From contig NZ_JAHKKG010000020.1 of the NCBI RefSeq assembly GCF_018829635.1, positions 62,001 through 126,000 of the forward strand: a stretch of 64,000 nucleotides of DNA, given 5' to 3'. The notes under the pieces are model-generated. The model did no database searches and was not told where the DNA came from. It saw nothing but the letters and a program-made list of their open reading frames with translations. A program made the translations under genes and the position numbers. Numbering within the stretch: the stretch's first letter is position 1; every line of letters begins with the position of its first letter. Shown here one piece after another: positions 24,563-33,987 of the stretch. The stretch is from Paractinoplanes bogorensis. Its GTDB lineage: Bacteria; Actinomycetota; Actinomycetes; Mycobacteriales; Micromonosporaceae.

Positions 24563-25795
24563 TCAGTTGCTCTGGATGTTCTGGTAGATGGTGAACATCG
24601 GTAGGTACAGACAGATCACCATTCCACCGACCACGGCACCCATGACGAGCACCATGATCGGTTCGATCGACGCCGTCAGTGATTCCGCGGCGGCGTCGAC
24701 TTCCCTGTCATAGAAATCGGCAACCTTGTCCAACATCTGACTGATTTGGCCGCTTTCTTCGCCGACTTCGATCATCTGCGTGACCATGGCCGGGAAGATC
24801 GCGTGGTTGCGCAGGGCCGAGGACATCGTGTGGCCGTCGCGGACGGCGGCCTGGACGTCCTTCATCGCCGCGTTGATGACCTCGTTGCCCGTGGTCTCGC
24901 CGACCACGGTCAGGGCCTGCATCACCGGCACGCCGACGTTGAGCAGCAGGCCCAGGTTGCGGGAGAAACGGCTCATGGCCAGCTTGCGGAAGAGCGAGCC
25001 GAAGACCGGAAGGCGGACCTTGATCTTGTCGACCTTGAACCGGAATTCCTCGCTGGCCCGCATCTGCCGGCGGTAGCTGACCGTGCCGCCGATGCCCAGG
25101 ACGAGGATGAGCGGGCCGATCCACCACATGTTGTGGCTCGCGTCGACCAGGAACTGCGTGATCGCCGGCAGCTGGCCGCCGAGATTTTTGAACATCGCCT
25201 CGAAGATCGGCACGATGAAGATGAGCACCGCGGCGATGAGGACGAAGGTGAACGAGAGCACGATCGCCGGGTAGGTCATCGCGCTCTTGATCTTGCCGCG
25301 GAGCTCGGTGTCCTTCTCCAGGCTGTCCGCGATCTGCTCGAGAGCGCGGTCGATCATACCGCCGGTCTCACCGGCCCGGACCATGGCGATCATGAGCCGG
25401 GGGAAGATCCGGTCGTGCTTGGCCATGGTCGCCGACAGCGAGGCGCCGCCGGCCACGTCCGTACGGACCTCGCCGATCGCCTTCTTGAGCGGCGCCGAGC
25501 TGGTCTGCTCCTCCAGGATGGACAGCGACCGCAGCAGCGACATGCCCGAGGCCGTCATCGTCGCGAACTGGCGTGCGAAGACGGCGAGATCCTTGAGTTT
25601 CACCCGGCCGCCGAAGCCCGGGATCTTGATCTCCATGTCGAGGCCCTTGCCGGTCTCGACGAGCTCGAGCGGCGTCTCGCCGCGCTGCTTCAGCAGATGG
25701 CTGGCCGCGGTCTCGTTGGGCGCCTCGACGGTGCCCTTGGCCCGATGGCCGGCTCCGTCGATGCTGCTGTAGCGATAGACCTTGGTGGCCGGCAT
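24563..25795 (-). CDS. pilC: Type IV pilus platform protein PilC
   Basis: The 410-residue GspF/PilC family membrane protein contains two copies of the T2SSF domain. The first has FARQFATMTASGMSLLRSL and VRAGETGGMIDRAL; the second has FSRNLGLLLNVGVPVMQAL and IEVGEESGQISQML. Three transmembrane segments are visible, including AIVLSFTFVLIAAVLIFIVP and the C-terminal VLVMGAVVGGMVICLYLPMF. It couples the ATPases to pilin addition and removal. It begins 4 bp after pilT. Confidence 0.94.
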   Translation of the reverse strand: MPATKVYRYSSIDGAGHRAKGTVEAPNETAASHLLKQRGETPLELVETGKGLDMEIKIPGFGGRVKLKDLAVFARQFATMTASGMSLLRSLSILEEQTSSAPLKKAIGEVRTDVAGGASLSATMAKHDRIFPRLMIAMVRAGETGGMIDRALEQIADSLEKDTELRGKIKSAMTYPAIVLSFTFVLIAAVLIFIVPIFEAMFKNLGGQLPAITQFLVDASHNMWWIGPLILVLGIGGTVSYRRQMRASEEFRFKVDKIKVRLPVFGSLFRKLAMSRFSRNLGLLLNVGVPVMQALTVVGETTGNEVINAAMKDVQAAVRDGHTMSSALRNHAIFPAMVTQMIEVGEESGQISQMLDKVADFYDREVDAAAESLTASIEPIMVLVMGAVVGGMVICLYLPMFTIYQNIQSN

Positions 25796-25799
25796 CGGA

Positions 25800-26942
25800 T
25801 CACATCCGTCCCACGAGTCGCTTGAGTTCCTCTTGCGAGTGGCAGATCTCGAGGGCGGCCGGCAGCGTCACGATCTGCTCGCGCACCTTCTCGGCCAGGT
25901 GCTGGTCGAAGGCGAGCATGCCGTCGCCCGCACCGGCCTGCATGAACGAGGGGATCTGGTGCGACTTGCCCTCGCGGATCAGGCTCCGGATGGCCGGCGT
26001 GGCCGTGAGGATCTCGCAGATCACGGCGCGGCCCTTGTTGTCGGCCCGGGGCGCCAGCGCCTGCGTGATCACGCCCTGCAGGGACGCCGCCAGCTGCGCG
26101 CGGATCTGCAGCTGCTGGTGCGGCGGGAAGATGTCGATGACGCGGTCGATGGTCTGCGTGGCGCTCTGCGTGTGCAGCGTGGCCAGCACCAGGTGACCGG
26201 TCTCGGCCGCGGTCAGCGCGGTCGCCGTCGTCTCGAGGTCACGCAGCTCGCCGACCAGGATGATGTCCGGGTCCTGCCGCAGCGCGTGCTTGAGGGCGCT
26301 GGCGAAGTCCTCGGTGTCGGTGCCGACCTCACGCTGGTTGACCACGCTGCGCTTGTGCGGGTGCAGGAACTCGATCGGGTCCTCGATGGTGATGATGTGG
26401 TCGGCCCGGCTGCGGTTGGCCAGGTCGAGGATCGAGGCCAGGGTGGTGGTCTTGCCGGAACCGGTCGGGCCGGTCACCAGCACCAGACCGCGGGGCAGGT
26501 GGGCGAAGCGGGACACCGAGTCGGGCATGCCCAGCTCGTCCAGCGGCTTGATCTCGTGCGGGATGGCCCGGAAGACCGCGCCGCTCGAGTTGCGCTGCAC
26601 GTAGAGGTTGCCGCGGAACCGCGAGACGCCGACGATGCTGTGCGCGAAGTCGAGTTCCTGGGTGTCCTGGTAGGTCTGCCACTGCTCGGCCGAGACGGCG
26701 GCCCGGGCCAGCAGCGCGGTGTCCGACGAGTTCAGGTTGCCGTAGCCGGGGATCGCCCGCAGCTCGCCGTTGACCCGGATCATCGGCGGGGTACCGACGG
26801 TCAGGTGCAGGTCGGAGCCCTTGTTCTCGACCAGGGTGACGAGCATCTGGTTGAGCACGGCCAGGTCGCCCGGGGCGGGCGCGGCCGGCTGCTGCGGCGC
26901 TGCCTGCTGGGGGACCATCTGGTCGGTTGAGTACATCTCCAC
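25800..26942 (-). CDS. pilT: Type IV pilus retraction ATPase PilT
   Basis: The 380-residue secretion ATPase has an Ala/Pro/Gln-rich start, a PAS-like N domain (GSDLHLTVGTPPMIRVNGEL) and Walker A GPTGSGKTTTLASIL. The Asp box is ITIEDPIEF, Walker B is DIILVGELRDLET and the His box is GHLVLATLHTQSA. AIRSLIREGKSHQI is the PilT-specific AIRNLIRE motif, so this is a retraction motor and not a second PilB. The start is uncertain: GTG 26942 or ATG 26936, where GGAG is too close. Confidence 0.93.
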   Translation of the reverse strand: MEMYSTDQMVPQQAAPQQPAAPAPGDLAVLNQMLVTLVENKGSDLHLTVGTPPMIRVNGELRAIPGYGNLNSSDTALLARAAVSAEQWQTYQDTQELDFAHSIVGVSRFRGNLYVQRNSSGAVFRAIPHEIKPLDELGMPDSVSRFAHLPRGLVLVTGPTGSGKTTTLASILDLANRSRADHIITIEDPIEFLHPHKRSVVNQREVGTDTEDFASALKHALRQDPDIILVGELRDLETTATALTAAETGHLVLATLHTQSATQTIDRVIDIFPPHQQLQIRAQLAASLQGVITQALAPRADNKGRAVICEILTATPAIRSLIREGKSHQIPSFMQAGAGDGMLAFDQHLAEKVREQIVTLPAALEICHSQEELKRLVGRM

Positions 26943-26969
26943 CCGGCTATCTGCTCGTCTTCCAGGGAC

Positions 26970-27008
26970 GCCCCTAAATTCGGCACTGCGGAGACCCGGT
27001 TTAGGGGC
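26970..27008. promoter_or_regulatory. Hairpin in the pilB-pilT spacer
   Basis: A perfect 9-bp inverted repeat (GCCCCTAAA / TTTAGGGGC) with a 21-nt loop sits in the only long gap (120 bp) of the pilus operon. It could attenuate or stabilise the pilT-onward message. There is no T run. Confidence 0.45.
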
Positions 27009-27062
27009 ACTTCCGGCGTATTCGAGCGCGATTTCCCCGTACGGAATAAGGTCTTTCCGCCG

Positions 27063-28730
27063 TCAGATGGCGACCCGGGACACCTCTCGCACCGAGGTCA
27101 GCCCGCCCGCGGCCTTGGCCAGCCCGTCCGCCCGCAGCTCGTACATGCCCTGATAGAGGGCCACCTCGCGGATCTCGTTGGCCGACGCCCGCCGGATGGT
27201 CAGCGCCTCGATCTCCGGCGTGATCGGCATGACCTCGTGCAGCGCCATCCGGCCCCGGTAGCCGGTGTTGGCGCAGTTGCGGCAGCCCACCGGCCGATAG
27301 AGCGCGTCGGGCACGGACAGGTCCTCGAACGGCCAGCGCGCGCCGATCAGCTCCTCCTCGGTCGGCGCGTACGCCTCCTTGCACCAGTCGCAGAGCCGGC
27401 GGGACAGCCGCTGGGCCAGTACGCAGTCGAGCGACGAGCCGACCAGGAACGGTTCGATGCCCATCTCGGTGAGACGGGTGACCGCGCCCGGCGCGTCGTT
27501 GGTGTGCAGCGTGGAGAGCACGAGGTGACCGGTCAGCGACGCCTCGACGGCGATCTGGGCGGTGTGGCTGTCCCGGATCTCACCGATCAGCACGACGTCC
27601 GGGTCGGAGCGCAGGATGGCCGGCAGCACGGCCGCGAAGGTGAGGCCCGCCTTGGCGTTGACCTGCACCTGGTTGACCCCGCGGAGCCGGTACTCGACCG
27701 GGTCCTCGACGGTGATTACGTTGACCTCGGGCTTGCTGATCCGGCCCAGCGTGGCATAGAGGGTGGTCGACTTGCCGGAACCGGTCGGCCCGGTCACCAG
27801 CACCATGCCGTGCGGCTTGGTGAACGACTCGGAGAAGCGGTCGAGGTTGTGCCGGGTGAAGCCGAGCTTCTCCATGTCGAGGTCGATGCCGCCGGTGTCG
27901 AGCACGCGGAGCACGAGCTTCTCGCCCCACACGGTGGGCAGGGTGGCGGTTCGCAGGTCGACCGTCCGGTCGCGGATCAGGGCGGTGATGCGGCCGTTCT
28001 GCGGCACCCGCTTCTCGGTGATGTCGACGCCCGACATGATCTTGATGCGCGAGGTCAGCGCGTTCATCACGCCCCGCGGCACCAGGTCGACCTCGTGCAG
28101 CACGCCGTCGATGCGGTAGCGCACCCGCATGTCGTCCTCGGTCGGCTCGAGGTGCAGGTCGGAGGCGCGGTTCATGACCGCCTGCTCGATCAGGCTGTTG
28201 ACGTAGCGCACGATCGGGGCGTCGTCCGAGGCCGAGGCCTGGGCGGCCATGTCCCCCTGTGACTCGGAGTCGTCCTCGGCGATGTCGGCCAGGTCGCTCG
28301 ACTCGCGCTGGAGCCGCTCGATGATCCGCCGGACCTCGCTGCGGGCGACCACCACCGGGCGTACGGTCATGCCGGTGGCGGCCCGCACGTCGTCCAGCGC
28401 GACCACGTCGCCGGGGTCGGTGACGCCCACGACGAGTTCGCCGTCGGCCATCGAGATGCCGAGCACCCGGTGCCGCAGCACCACCGACAGCGGGATCTTC
28501 TTGAGCGCGGCCGGGTCGGGCGCGAAGCTGACCAGGTCGACGGTGTTGATGCCGAAGGCGATCGCGGCCGCCTGGGTCAGCTGCTCCTCGGTGACGACCT
28601 GGTCGTTGATCAGAACCGCGCGTACGGACCGTCCGCTGCGCTGAGCCTCCTCCGCGGCCGCGTCGACGGCCTGCGGATCGGTCCCGATCTGCTTGAGCGC
28701 GTCCAGCAGCGGGCGGAAGGTCTGGTCCAT
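27063..28730 (-). CDS. pilB: Type IV pilus extension ATPase PilB
   Basis: The 555-residue GspE/PilB ATPase has an N-terminal MshEN domain (about residues 35-150; ITVDL-like INTVDLVSFAP). SDLHLEPTEDDMRVRYRIDG precedes Walker A GPTGSGKSTTLYATL. VITVEDPVEYRL and VVLIGEIRDSHTAQIA (Walker B) follow, then HLVLSTLHTNDA. A C-terminal zinc tetra-Cys set (LCDWC...CRNC) marks PilB rather than PilT. AAGGA stands 4-5 bp before the ATG. It is the first gene of the operon. Confidence 0.95.
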   Translation of the reverse strand: MDQTFRPLLDALKQIGTDPQAVDAAAEEAQRSGRSVRAVLINDQVVTEEQLTQAAAIAFGINTVDLVSFAPDPAALKKIPLSVVLRHRVLGISMADGELVVGVTDPGDVVALDDVRAATGMTVRPVVVARSEVRRIIERLQRESSDLADIAEDDSESQGDMAAQASASDDAPIVRYVNSLIEQAVMNRASDLHLEPTEDDMRVRYRIDGVLHEVDLVPRGVMNALTSRIKIMSGVDITEKRVPQNGRITALIRDRTVDLRTATLPTVWGEKLVLRVLDTGGIDLDMEKLGFTRHNLDRFSESFTKPHGMVLVTGPTGSGKSTTLYATLGRISKPEVNVITVEDPVEYRLRGVNQVQVNAKAGLTFAAVLPAILRSDPDVVLIGEIRDSHTAQIAVEASLTGHLVLSTLHTNDAPGAVTRLTEMGIEPFLVGSSLDCVLAQRLSRRLCDWCKEAYAPTEEELIGARWPFEDLSVPDALYRPVGCRNCANTGYRGRMALHEVMPITPEIEALTIRRASANEIREVALYQGMYELRADGLAKAAGGLTSVREVSRVAI

Positions 28731-28757
28731 GACGTCCTTGTCGTCGGCAAAGGTGCT

Positions 28758-28787
28758 CGCCTATGCCTATCGGACGCCCGAGGTCAA
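28758..28787 (-). promoter_or_regulatory. Candidate promoter of the pil operon
   Basis: TTGACC (28787-28782) is followed after 17-18 nt by ATAGGC/TAGGCG, about 30 bp upstream of pilB. The -35 is good and the -10 weak. Confidence 0.4.
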
Positions 28788-28804
28788 AGCTGAGATTTGC
28801 AGGC

Positions 28805-29776
28805 TTATGAGGCGGATTGCACCGGTTGACGGAACGTCCGGCGGTACGCTGTGGGCGCCACGCCGATCGCCGTCTGCAGGTGCTGCCGCAGCGCCGTCGC
28901 GCTGCCCAGGCCCGAGCGGCGGGCCACGGTCTCGACCCCCAGATCGGTCGATTCGAGCAGAAGCTGAGCGTGTGCGATGCGCTGTCGCAGGAGCCACTGC
29001 CGCGGGCTGGTGCCGGTCTCCTCGCGGAAGCGCCGGGTGAAGGTGCGCACGCTCATCCGCGCGTGCTCGGCCATCTCCTCCAGGCTCACCGGCTCGGCCA
29101 GCCGGTCGAGCGTCCAGGCCCGGGTCGGTGCGGTGCCGGTGCCGTCGGAGTGCGGGACCGGCCGCTCGATGAACTGGGCCTGGCCGCCGTCCCGCCAGGG
29201 CGGCAGCACGCAGCGCCGGGCCGCCCGGTTGGCCACCTCGGCACCGTGATCACCGCGCACGATGTGCAGGCAGAGGTCGACCCCGGCGCCCACGCCGGCC
29301 GAGGTGAGGATGTCGCCGTCGTCCACGAAGAGCACGTCGAGGTTCCACCGCACCCGCGGGTAGAGCCGGGTGATCCGGTTGCCCCAGGCCCAGTGGGTGG
29401 CGGCCGGTCGGTCGTCGAGCAGGCCGGCGGCGGCCAGCACGGATGCGCCCGTGCAGATCGAGACGATCCGGGCTCCGCGAGAGGCGGCGTTCAGGAGCTT
29501 TTCCCGTACGTCGTCCCGCAGCGACCCGTCCGTCACTGTGCTCCCGGCGTCCACTCCCGGGACGACCACCGTGTCGGCGTCGTCGACCGCGCTCAGGTCG
29601 TGGTCGGGGGTGACCGTGAACCCGGCCGTGCTGCGGACCGGGCCCGGTCCGCAGACCACGACCTCGTAGAGCCGCTGCCGGTCGGCGTCCCGCGCGGCCC
29701 GGAACACCTGGCAGGCGGTGCCGAGGTCGAACGGCACGACCCCGTCCAGCACGACGACGGCGACCTGATGGGGCAT
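28805..29776 (-). CDS. GlxA-type AraC family regulator
   Basis: The 323-residue protein has an N-terminal DJ-1/PfpI-like domain: VAVVVLDGVVPFDLGTACQV, DTVVVPGVDAG, and the nucleophile-elbow region IVSICTGASVLAAAGLLDDR. The C-terminal AraC double helix-turn-helix has LEEMAEHARMSVRTFTRRF and VETVARRSGLGSATALRQHL. AGGAAAGGA precedes the ATG at 29776. It diverges from an MFS transporter gene across 116 bp and probably controls it. Confidence 0.92.
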   Translation of the reverse strand: MPHQVAVVVLDGVVPFDLGTACQVFRAARDADRQRLYEVVVCGPGPVRSTAGFTVTPDHDLSAVDDADTVVVPGVDAGSTVTDGSLRDDVREKLLNAASRGARIVSICTGASVLAAAGLLDDRPAATHWAWGNRITRLYPRVRWNLDVLFVDDGDILTSAGVGAGVDLCLHIVRGDHGAEVANRAARRCVLPPWRDGGQAQFIERPVPHSDGTGTAPTRAWTLDRLAEPVSLEEMAEHARMSVRTFTRRFREETGTSPRQWLLRQRIAHAQLLLESTDLGVETVARRSGLGSATALRQHLQTAIGVAPTAYRRTFRQPVQSAS

Positions 29777-29892
29777 GTCTTCAGTCCTTTCCTGGGTGGC
29801 AGGCGGGGCGGTTGGAGGGATGGCCCGATTCTTGCGCATGATGGCCTTCGGGCCACTCGTTTGTTCGGCTCGCGATTCGCAGAATCTGTACC

Positions 29893-31185
29893 GTGAGCAA
29901 GCTCCGCATACATCCCGCCTGGCTGGTCGCCGTCGTCGCGTTCGTCGCGCTGGTCGGCGCGGCCGGGTTCCGGGCCACCCCGTCCGTCATGATCCGGCCG
30001 CTGCACGACGAGTTCGGCTGGTCGCTCGGCACGATCTCGGCCGCCGTCTCGGTCAACCTGCTGCTCTATGGCCTGACGGCGCCGTTCGCGGCCGCCCTGA
30101 TGGAACGGTTCGGCATCCGCCGCGTGATCATGGCCGCGCTGCTGCTGGTCGCGGCCGGGTCCGGCCTGACCGTGCTGATGCGGACCAGCTGGCAGCTGAT
30201 CCTGCTCTGGGGCGTGCTGGTCGGCCTGGGCACCGGCTCGATGGCCCTCGGCTTCGTCGCCACCATCACCGGCCGCTGGTTCGTCAAGCACCGGGGGCTG
30301 GTCACCGGCGTGCTCACCGCGGGCGGCGCGGCCGGCAACCTGGTCTTCCTGCCGGTGCTGGCCACGCTGACCGAGCACTCGGGCTGGCGGACCGCGGCGC
30401 TGACCGTCAGCGGGGCCGCCCTGCTGGTCGTGCCGCTGGTCTGGTGGCGGCTCCGCGACCACCCGTCCGAGCTGGGCCTGGGCGCGTTCGGCGGCGAGTA
30501 CGAGGAGCCCAAGCCGATCGCGCCCGCCGGGGCCGCCCGTACCGCGCTGGTCGCGTTGCGCGACGCGGCCAAGACCCGGCCGTTCTGGCTGCTGGCGGGC
30601 GGGTTCGCGATCTGCGGGGCGACCACCAACGGGCTGGTCGGCACCCACTTCATCCCGGCCGCGCACGACCACGGCATGGCCGAGACCACCGCCGCCTCGC
30701 TGCTGGCCCTGGTCGGCCTGTTCGACATCGTCGGCACGATCTTCTCCGGCTGGCTGACCGACCGGGTCGACAGCCGGATCCTGCTCGGGGCCTACTACTT
30801 CCTGCGCGGCCTGTCCCTGCTCGTGCTGCCGTCGCTGTTCGCCGCCACCGCGCACCCCAGCATGCTGGTGTTCATCCTGTTCTACGGCCTGGACTGGGTG
30901 GCCACCGTGCCGCCGACGGTCACCCTGTGCCGGGAGTACTTCGGCGAGCGCGGCGCGGTCGTCTTCGGCTGGGTCTTCGCGTCCCACCAGTTCGGCGCGG
31001 CGGCCGCGGCCACGGCGGCCGGCCTGGTCCGCGATCAGCTCGGGGCGTACACCTGGGCCTGGTACGGCGCCGGGGCGCTGGCCGTCTTCGCCAGCGTGCT
31101 GAGCCTGATGCTCTTCGCGGGCAAGCGCCTCAAGCCGATCGCCCCGGGCATCGGGCTGGCGACGCCCGCCGCCGTCAAGGCGTGA
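29893..31185 (+). CDS. MFS transporter
   Basis: The 430-residue protein has 12 predicted membrane segments in two six-helix halves with a central loop near residue 195-215 (EYEEPKPIAP). The loop 2-3 motif is ALMERFGIRRVIMAALLL, and SGWLTDRVDSRILLGAYY is its counterpart in the second half. It resembles oxalate/formate-antiporter-type MFS proteins. The substrate is unknown. The divergent GlxA-type gene is the likely regulator. Confidence 0.92.
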   Translation: MSKLRIHPAWLVAVVAFVALVGAAGFRATPSVMIRPLHDEFGWSLGTISAAVSVNLLLYGLTAPFAAALMERFGIRRVIMAALLLVAAGSGLTVLMRTSWQLILLWGVLVGLGTGSMALGFVATITGRWFVKHRGLVTGVLTAGGAAGNLVFLPVLATLTEHSGWRTAALTVSGAALLVVPLVWWRLRDHPSELGLGAFGGEYEEPKPIAPAGAARTALVALRDAAKTRPFWLLAGGFAICGATTNGLVGTHFIPAAHDHGMAETTAASLLALVGLFDIVGTIFSGWLTDRVDSRILLGAYYFLRGLSLLVLPSLFAATAHPSMLVFILFYGLDWVATVPPTVTLCREYFGERGAVVFGWVFASHQFGAAAAATAAGLVRDQLGAYTWAWYGAGALAVFASVLSLMLFAGKRLKPIAPGIGLATPAAVKA

Positions 31186-31492
31186 GCTCGACGACCTCGA
31201 GGAGTCCGCTGAGGACCAGGATCTGCTTGACCGAGCCGGAGGCGTGGGCCAGGCGGAAGCGGATCGAGGCGTCGCGGGCGCGCTGGAAACCGGAGATCAG
31301 CGCGCCCAGGCCGGTCGAGTCGATGAACTCCAGATCGGTCAGATCGACGACGATCTCGCGCGGCCCGGTGGCCAGGGCGTCGGCCAGCGCGGACCGGACC
31401 TGGTCGACGGTGAGCACGTCGACCTCGCCGCGCAACGCGACGGTCGCGGTCTCGCCGGTACGCGCCAGGCTCGTCACCAACTCGTCGGGCAA
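31175..31492 (-). CDS. STAS-domain anti-sigma factor antagonist
   Basis: The 105-residue STAS protein has ATVALRGEVDVLTVDQVRSA, the switch region IVVDLTDLEFIDSTGLGALI with phosphorylatable Ser and Thr, and a C-terminal FRLAHASGSVKQILVLSG. In this family the unphosphorylated form captures an anti-sigma kinase. TTG 31492 was chosen for the AAGGA 5 bp upstream; ATG 31552 would add 20 poorly conserved residues. It overlaps the MFS gene end by 11 bp. A SpoIIE-type phosphatase lies at 41.9 kb. Confidence 0.9.
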   Translation of the reverse strand: MPDELVTSLARTGETATVALRGEVDVLTVDQVRSALADALATGPREIVVDLTDLEFIDSTGLGALISGFQRARDASIRFRLAHASGSVKQILVLSGLLEVVELTP

Positions 31493-31566
31493 GGCGGTCC
31501 TTCTTCCACTGTGGCGATGATTCCACGTACGGTAATCGGCATCACCAAACACGTGAGGAGCGTGGT

Positions 31567-33987
31567 GTGCCGGTCCTGGGCGGTCTGCCCCCGCGCAATA
31601 CCCGTTTCGTAGGGCGCGAAGACCTTCTCGCCCGGCTCCGCACCATGCTCGGAACGGGCCCGGTCGTGCTGCTGCCTGGCGAGGAACACCCGCTGGGCGG
31701 AACGGGGCGTACCCAGCTGGCGACGGAATACGCCTACCGCTACGCGGAAACCTACGACCTGGTCTGGTGGATCCCGGCCGAGCAGGCGGCGGGCACCCGC
31801 TCGGCGCTGATCGGCCTGGCCCACCGGCTCGGGCTGCCCGAGTCGGGCGACATCAACCGCACCCTGGCCGCCGTACGCGACGCGCTGAGCCGGGGCGAGC
31901 CGTTCCGCAACTGGCTGGTCGTCTTCGAAGACGCCAACCGCCCCGAGGACATCAAGCCCTACCTGCCCAGCGGGGCCGGCCACGTGCTGGTGACCAGCCG
32001 CAACCCACGCTGGTCGACCGAGGTGGCCCAGGCCATGCCGATCGGCGTGTTCGACCGGGCCGACAGCGTCGATCTGCTGCGCCGGCGCGCCCCCGAGCTG
32101 CCGGTGGGCGAGGCCGAGCGGCTGGCCGAGCGGCTCGACGACGTACCGATGGCGCTCGAGCTGGCCGCCGCCGTGCGGGCCGCGACCGGGCGGTCCGTCG
32201 ACGACTACCTGACCCGCTACGAGGCGCGCTCGGCCGAGCTGGCCTTCCCGACGCCCGTACGGGTGGCCTGGGGTCTCGCCGCCGACGAGTTGAAGGCGGT
32301 CTCCCCGGCCGCGTTCGAACTGCTCGAGCTGTGCGCCTTCCTGGGCAGCGCGCCGGTGTCGTGGCGGCTGCTCTGGGGCGCGCGCACGCTCCCGCTGCCG
32401 CCCGAGCTGGCGCCCACGGTCCGCATCGAACGGCGGCTCAAGGCGGCGTTGCGCCTGATCGGACGGTACGGGCTGGCCGAGCTCGATCCGCCCGGCGAGC
32501 ACCTGCTGGTCCACCCGCTGGTGCGCGGCATGCTGGCCCAGGAACTCAGCTCCGAGCGGCACGCGTCGCTGCTCGGCACCGTCCGGGCGATGCTGGCCGC
32601 CTCCGACCCGGGCGACCCGGACGACCCGGCCACCCGGGCGCGCTACGCCGAACTGACCCCGCACCTGATCCACTCCGACGTGCTCGGGGCCGACGCCGAA
32701 GAGGTCCGCCAGCTGGTCATCAACTGCGTGCGCTACCACTTCGCCCGCGGCGACTACGACTCCAGCCGCGACCTGGCCGCCGCGGCCGTGGCCCGCTGGC
32801 GCGAGTCGCTCGGCGAGACCGACACCCAGACCCTGCTCGCGTCGTTCCACCTGGGCAACGCGCTGCGGGCGGTGGGCCGCTCGGCGCCCGCGCGCGAACT
32901 GAACGCGCAGACGCTGCGGGCCCAGCGCGAGGTGCTCGGCGGCGACCACGAGACGACCCTGGCCACGGCCAACAGCGTGGGCGCCGACCTGCGCGTCCGC
33001 GGTCACTTCGAGCAGGCCCGGCAACTCGACGCGGACAACCTGGTGCGCTACCGCAGGCTGTTCGGCGAGAGCTTCCCGACCGCGCTCCGCTGCGCCAACA
33101 ACCTGGCCGCCGACCTTCGGCTGCTGGGCGACTTCCGGGGTGCCCGCACGCTCGACGAGCAGACCCTGCGGCACCGGCAGGCCATCTTCACCGACGGCCA
33201 CCCCGAGATCCTGTCGTCGCGCGCCGAGCTGGCGTTCGACCTGTTCGGGCTGGGCGACTACCCGGCCGCGGCCGAGGTCGCCGTGGTGCGGCCGGGCACG
33301 GTCGGCGAGGATCACCCGTTCGCGCTGTGGGCGGCCCGGTTCGCGGCCATGGCGGCGCGCCGGCGGGGGCAGGCGGCCGCCGTCCCGCTGGCCGAGTCGG
33401 TGGTCGAGCTGACCCGGCGGCGCTTCGGCGACCTGCACGTCGAGACGCTTGCTGCGATTGTCTCGCTGGCTAACGCCGTACGGGAGAAGGAAGATTTTGA
33501 TCGTGCCCACGAGCTGCTGGAACGGGCGGTGATCCGCTACCACTCGGTGCTCGGCGACGATCATCCGTTCACGCTCGCCACGTCGGCCGTGCTGGCCGGG
33601 GTGGTGCGGGCGACCGGGCGCTATGCCGAGGCGCGGCGGATCGACGAGGAAGCGCTGAGCGGTCTGCGGCGCAGTGTCGGCCCCGATCACCCGTTCACGA
33701 TGAGCTGCGCCAACGGCTACGCGACCGACCTGTTCGGACTCGGTGAGCGGCAGGAGGGCCAGCAGCTGGCCGGCGACACCTGGCAGCGGTCCCGGATGAT
33801 CCGCGGGCACGACCACCCCGACACCCTCGCGTGTGCGTGGAACGCGGTGCTCGACGGCGGTGACGACGAGGCTCATCACCAGGTGTCGGCGGCGCTCACG
33901 AAGGCGTACGGGGAAGGTCATCCGATTCTGGCCCGGGTGGCCGCGGGCGATCGGCTCGAGACCGACCTGGATCTACCGCCGCTCTAG
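31567..33987 (+). CDS. FxsT-like NB-ARC/TPR protein with altered P-loop
   Basis: The 806-residue protein has an STAND-like ATPase part (about residues 1-330) and a TPR array (about 380-780) with repeats such as TLLASFHLGNALRAVGRSAPA and FTLATSAVLAGVVRATGRYAE. The N-terminus PPRNTRFVGREDLLARLRTM and YDLVWWIPAEQ match FxSxx-COOH-system TPR proteins. The P-loop reads PLGGTGRTQLATEYAYRY: the usual Lys is Arg and an extra EEHPL segment precedes it, so ATP hydrolysis is doubtful. No FxSxx peptide or radical-SAM partner is visible here. Confidence 0.85.
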   Translation: MPVLGGLPPRNTRFVGREDLLARLRTMLGTGPVVLLPGEEHPLGGTGRTQLATEYAYRYAETYDLVWWIPAEQAAGTRSALIGLAHRLGLPESGDINRTLAAVRDALSRGEPFRNWLVVFEDANRPEDIKPYLPSGAGHVLVTSRNPRWSTEVAQAMPIGVFDRADSVDLLRRRAPELPVGEAERLAERLDDVPMALELAAAVRAATGRSVDDYLTRYEARSAELAFPTPVRVAWGLAADELKAVSPAAFELLELCAFLGSAPVSWRLLWGARTLPLPPELAPTVRIERRLKAALRLIGRYGLAELDPPGEHLLVHPLVRGMLAQELSSERHASLLGTVRAMLAASDPGDPDDPATRARYAELTPHLIHSDVLGADAEEVRQLVINCVRYHFARGDYDSSRDLAAAAVARWRESLGETDTQTLLASFHLGNALRAVGRSAPARELNAQTLRAQREVLGGDHETTLATANSVGADLRVRGHFEQARQLDADNLVRYRRLFGESFPTALRCANNLAADLRLLGDFRGARTLDEQTLRHRQAIFTDGHPEILSSRAELAFDLFGLGDYPAAAEVAVVRPGTVGEDHPFALWAARFAAMAARRRGQAAAVPLAESVVELTRRRFGDLHVETLAAIVSLANAVREKEDFDRAHELLERAVIRYHSVLGDDHPFTLATSAVLAGVVRATGRYAEARRIDEEALSGLRRSVGPDHPFTMSCANGYATDLFGLGERQEGQQLAGDTWQRSRMIRGHDHPDTLACAWNAVLDGGDDEAHHQVSAALTKAYGEGHPILARVAAGDRLETDLDLPPL

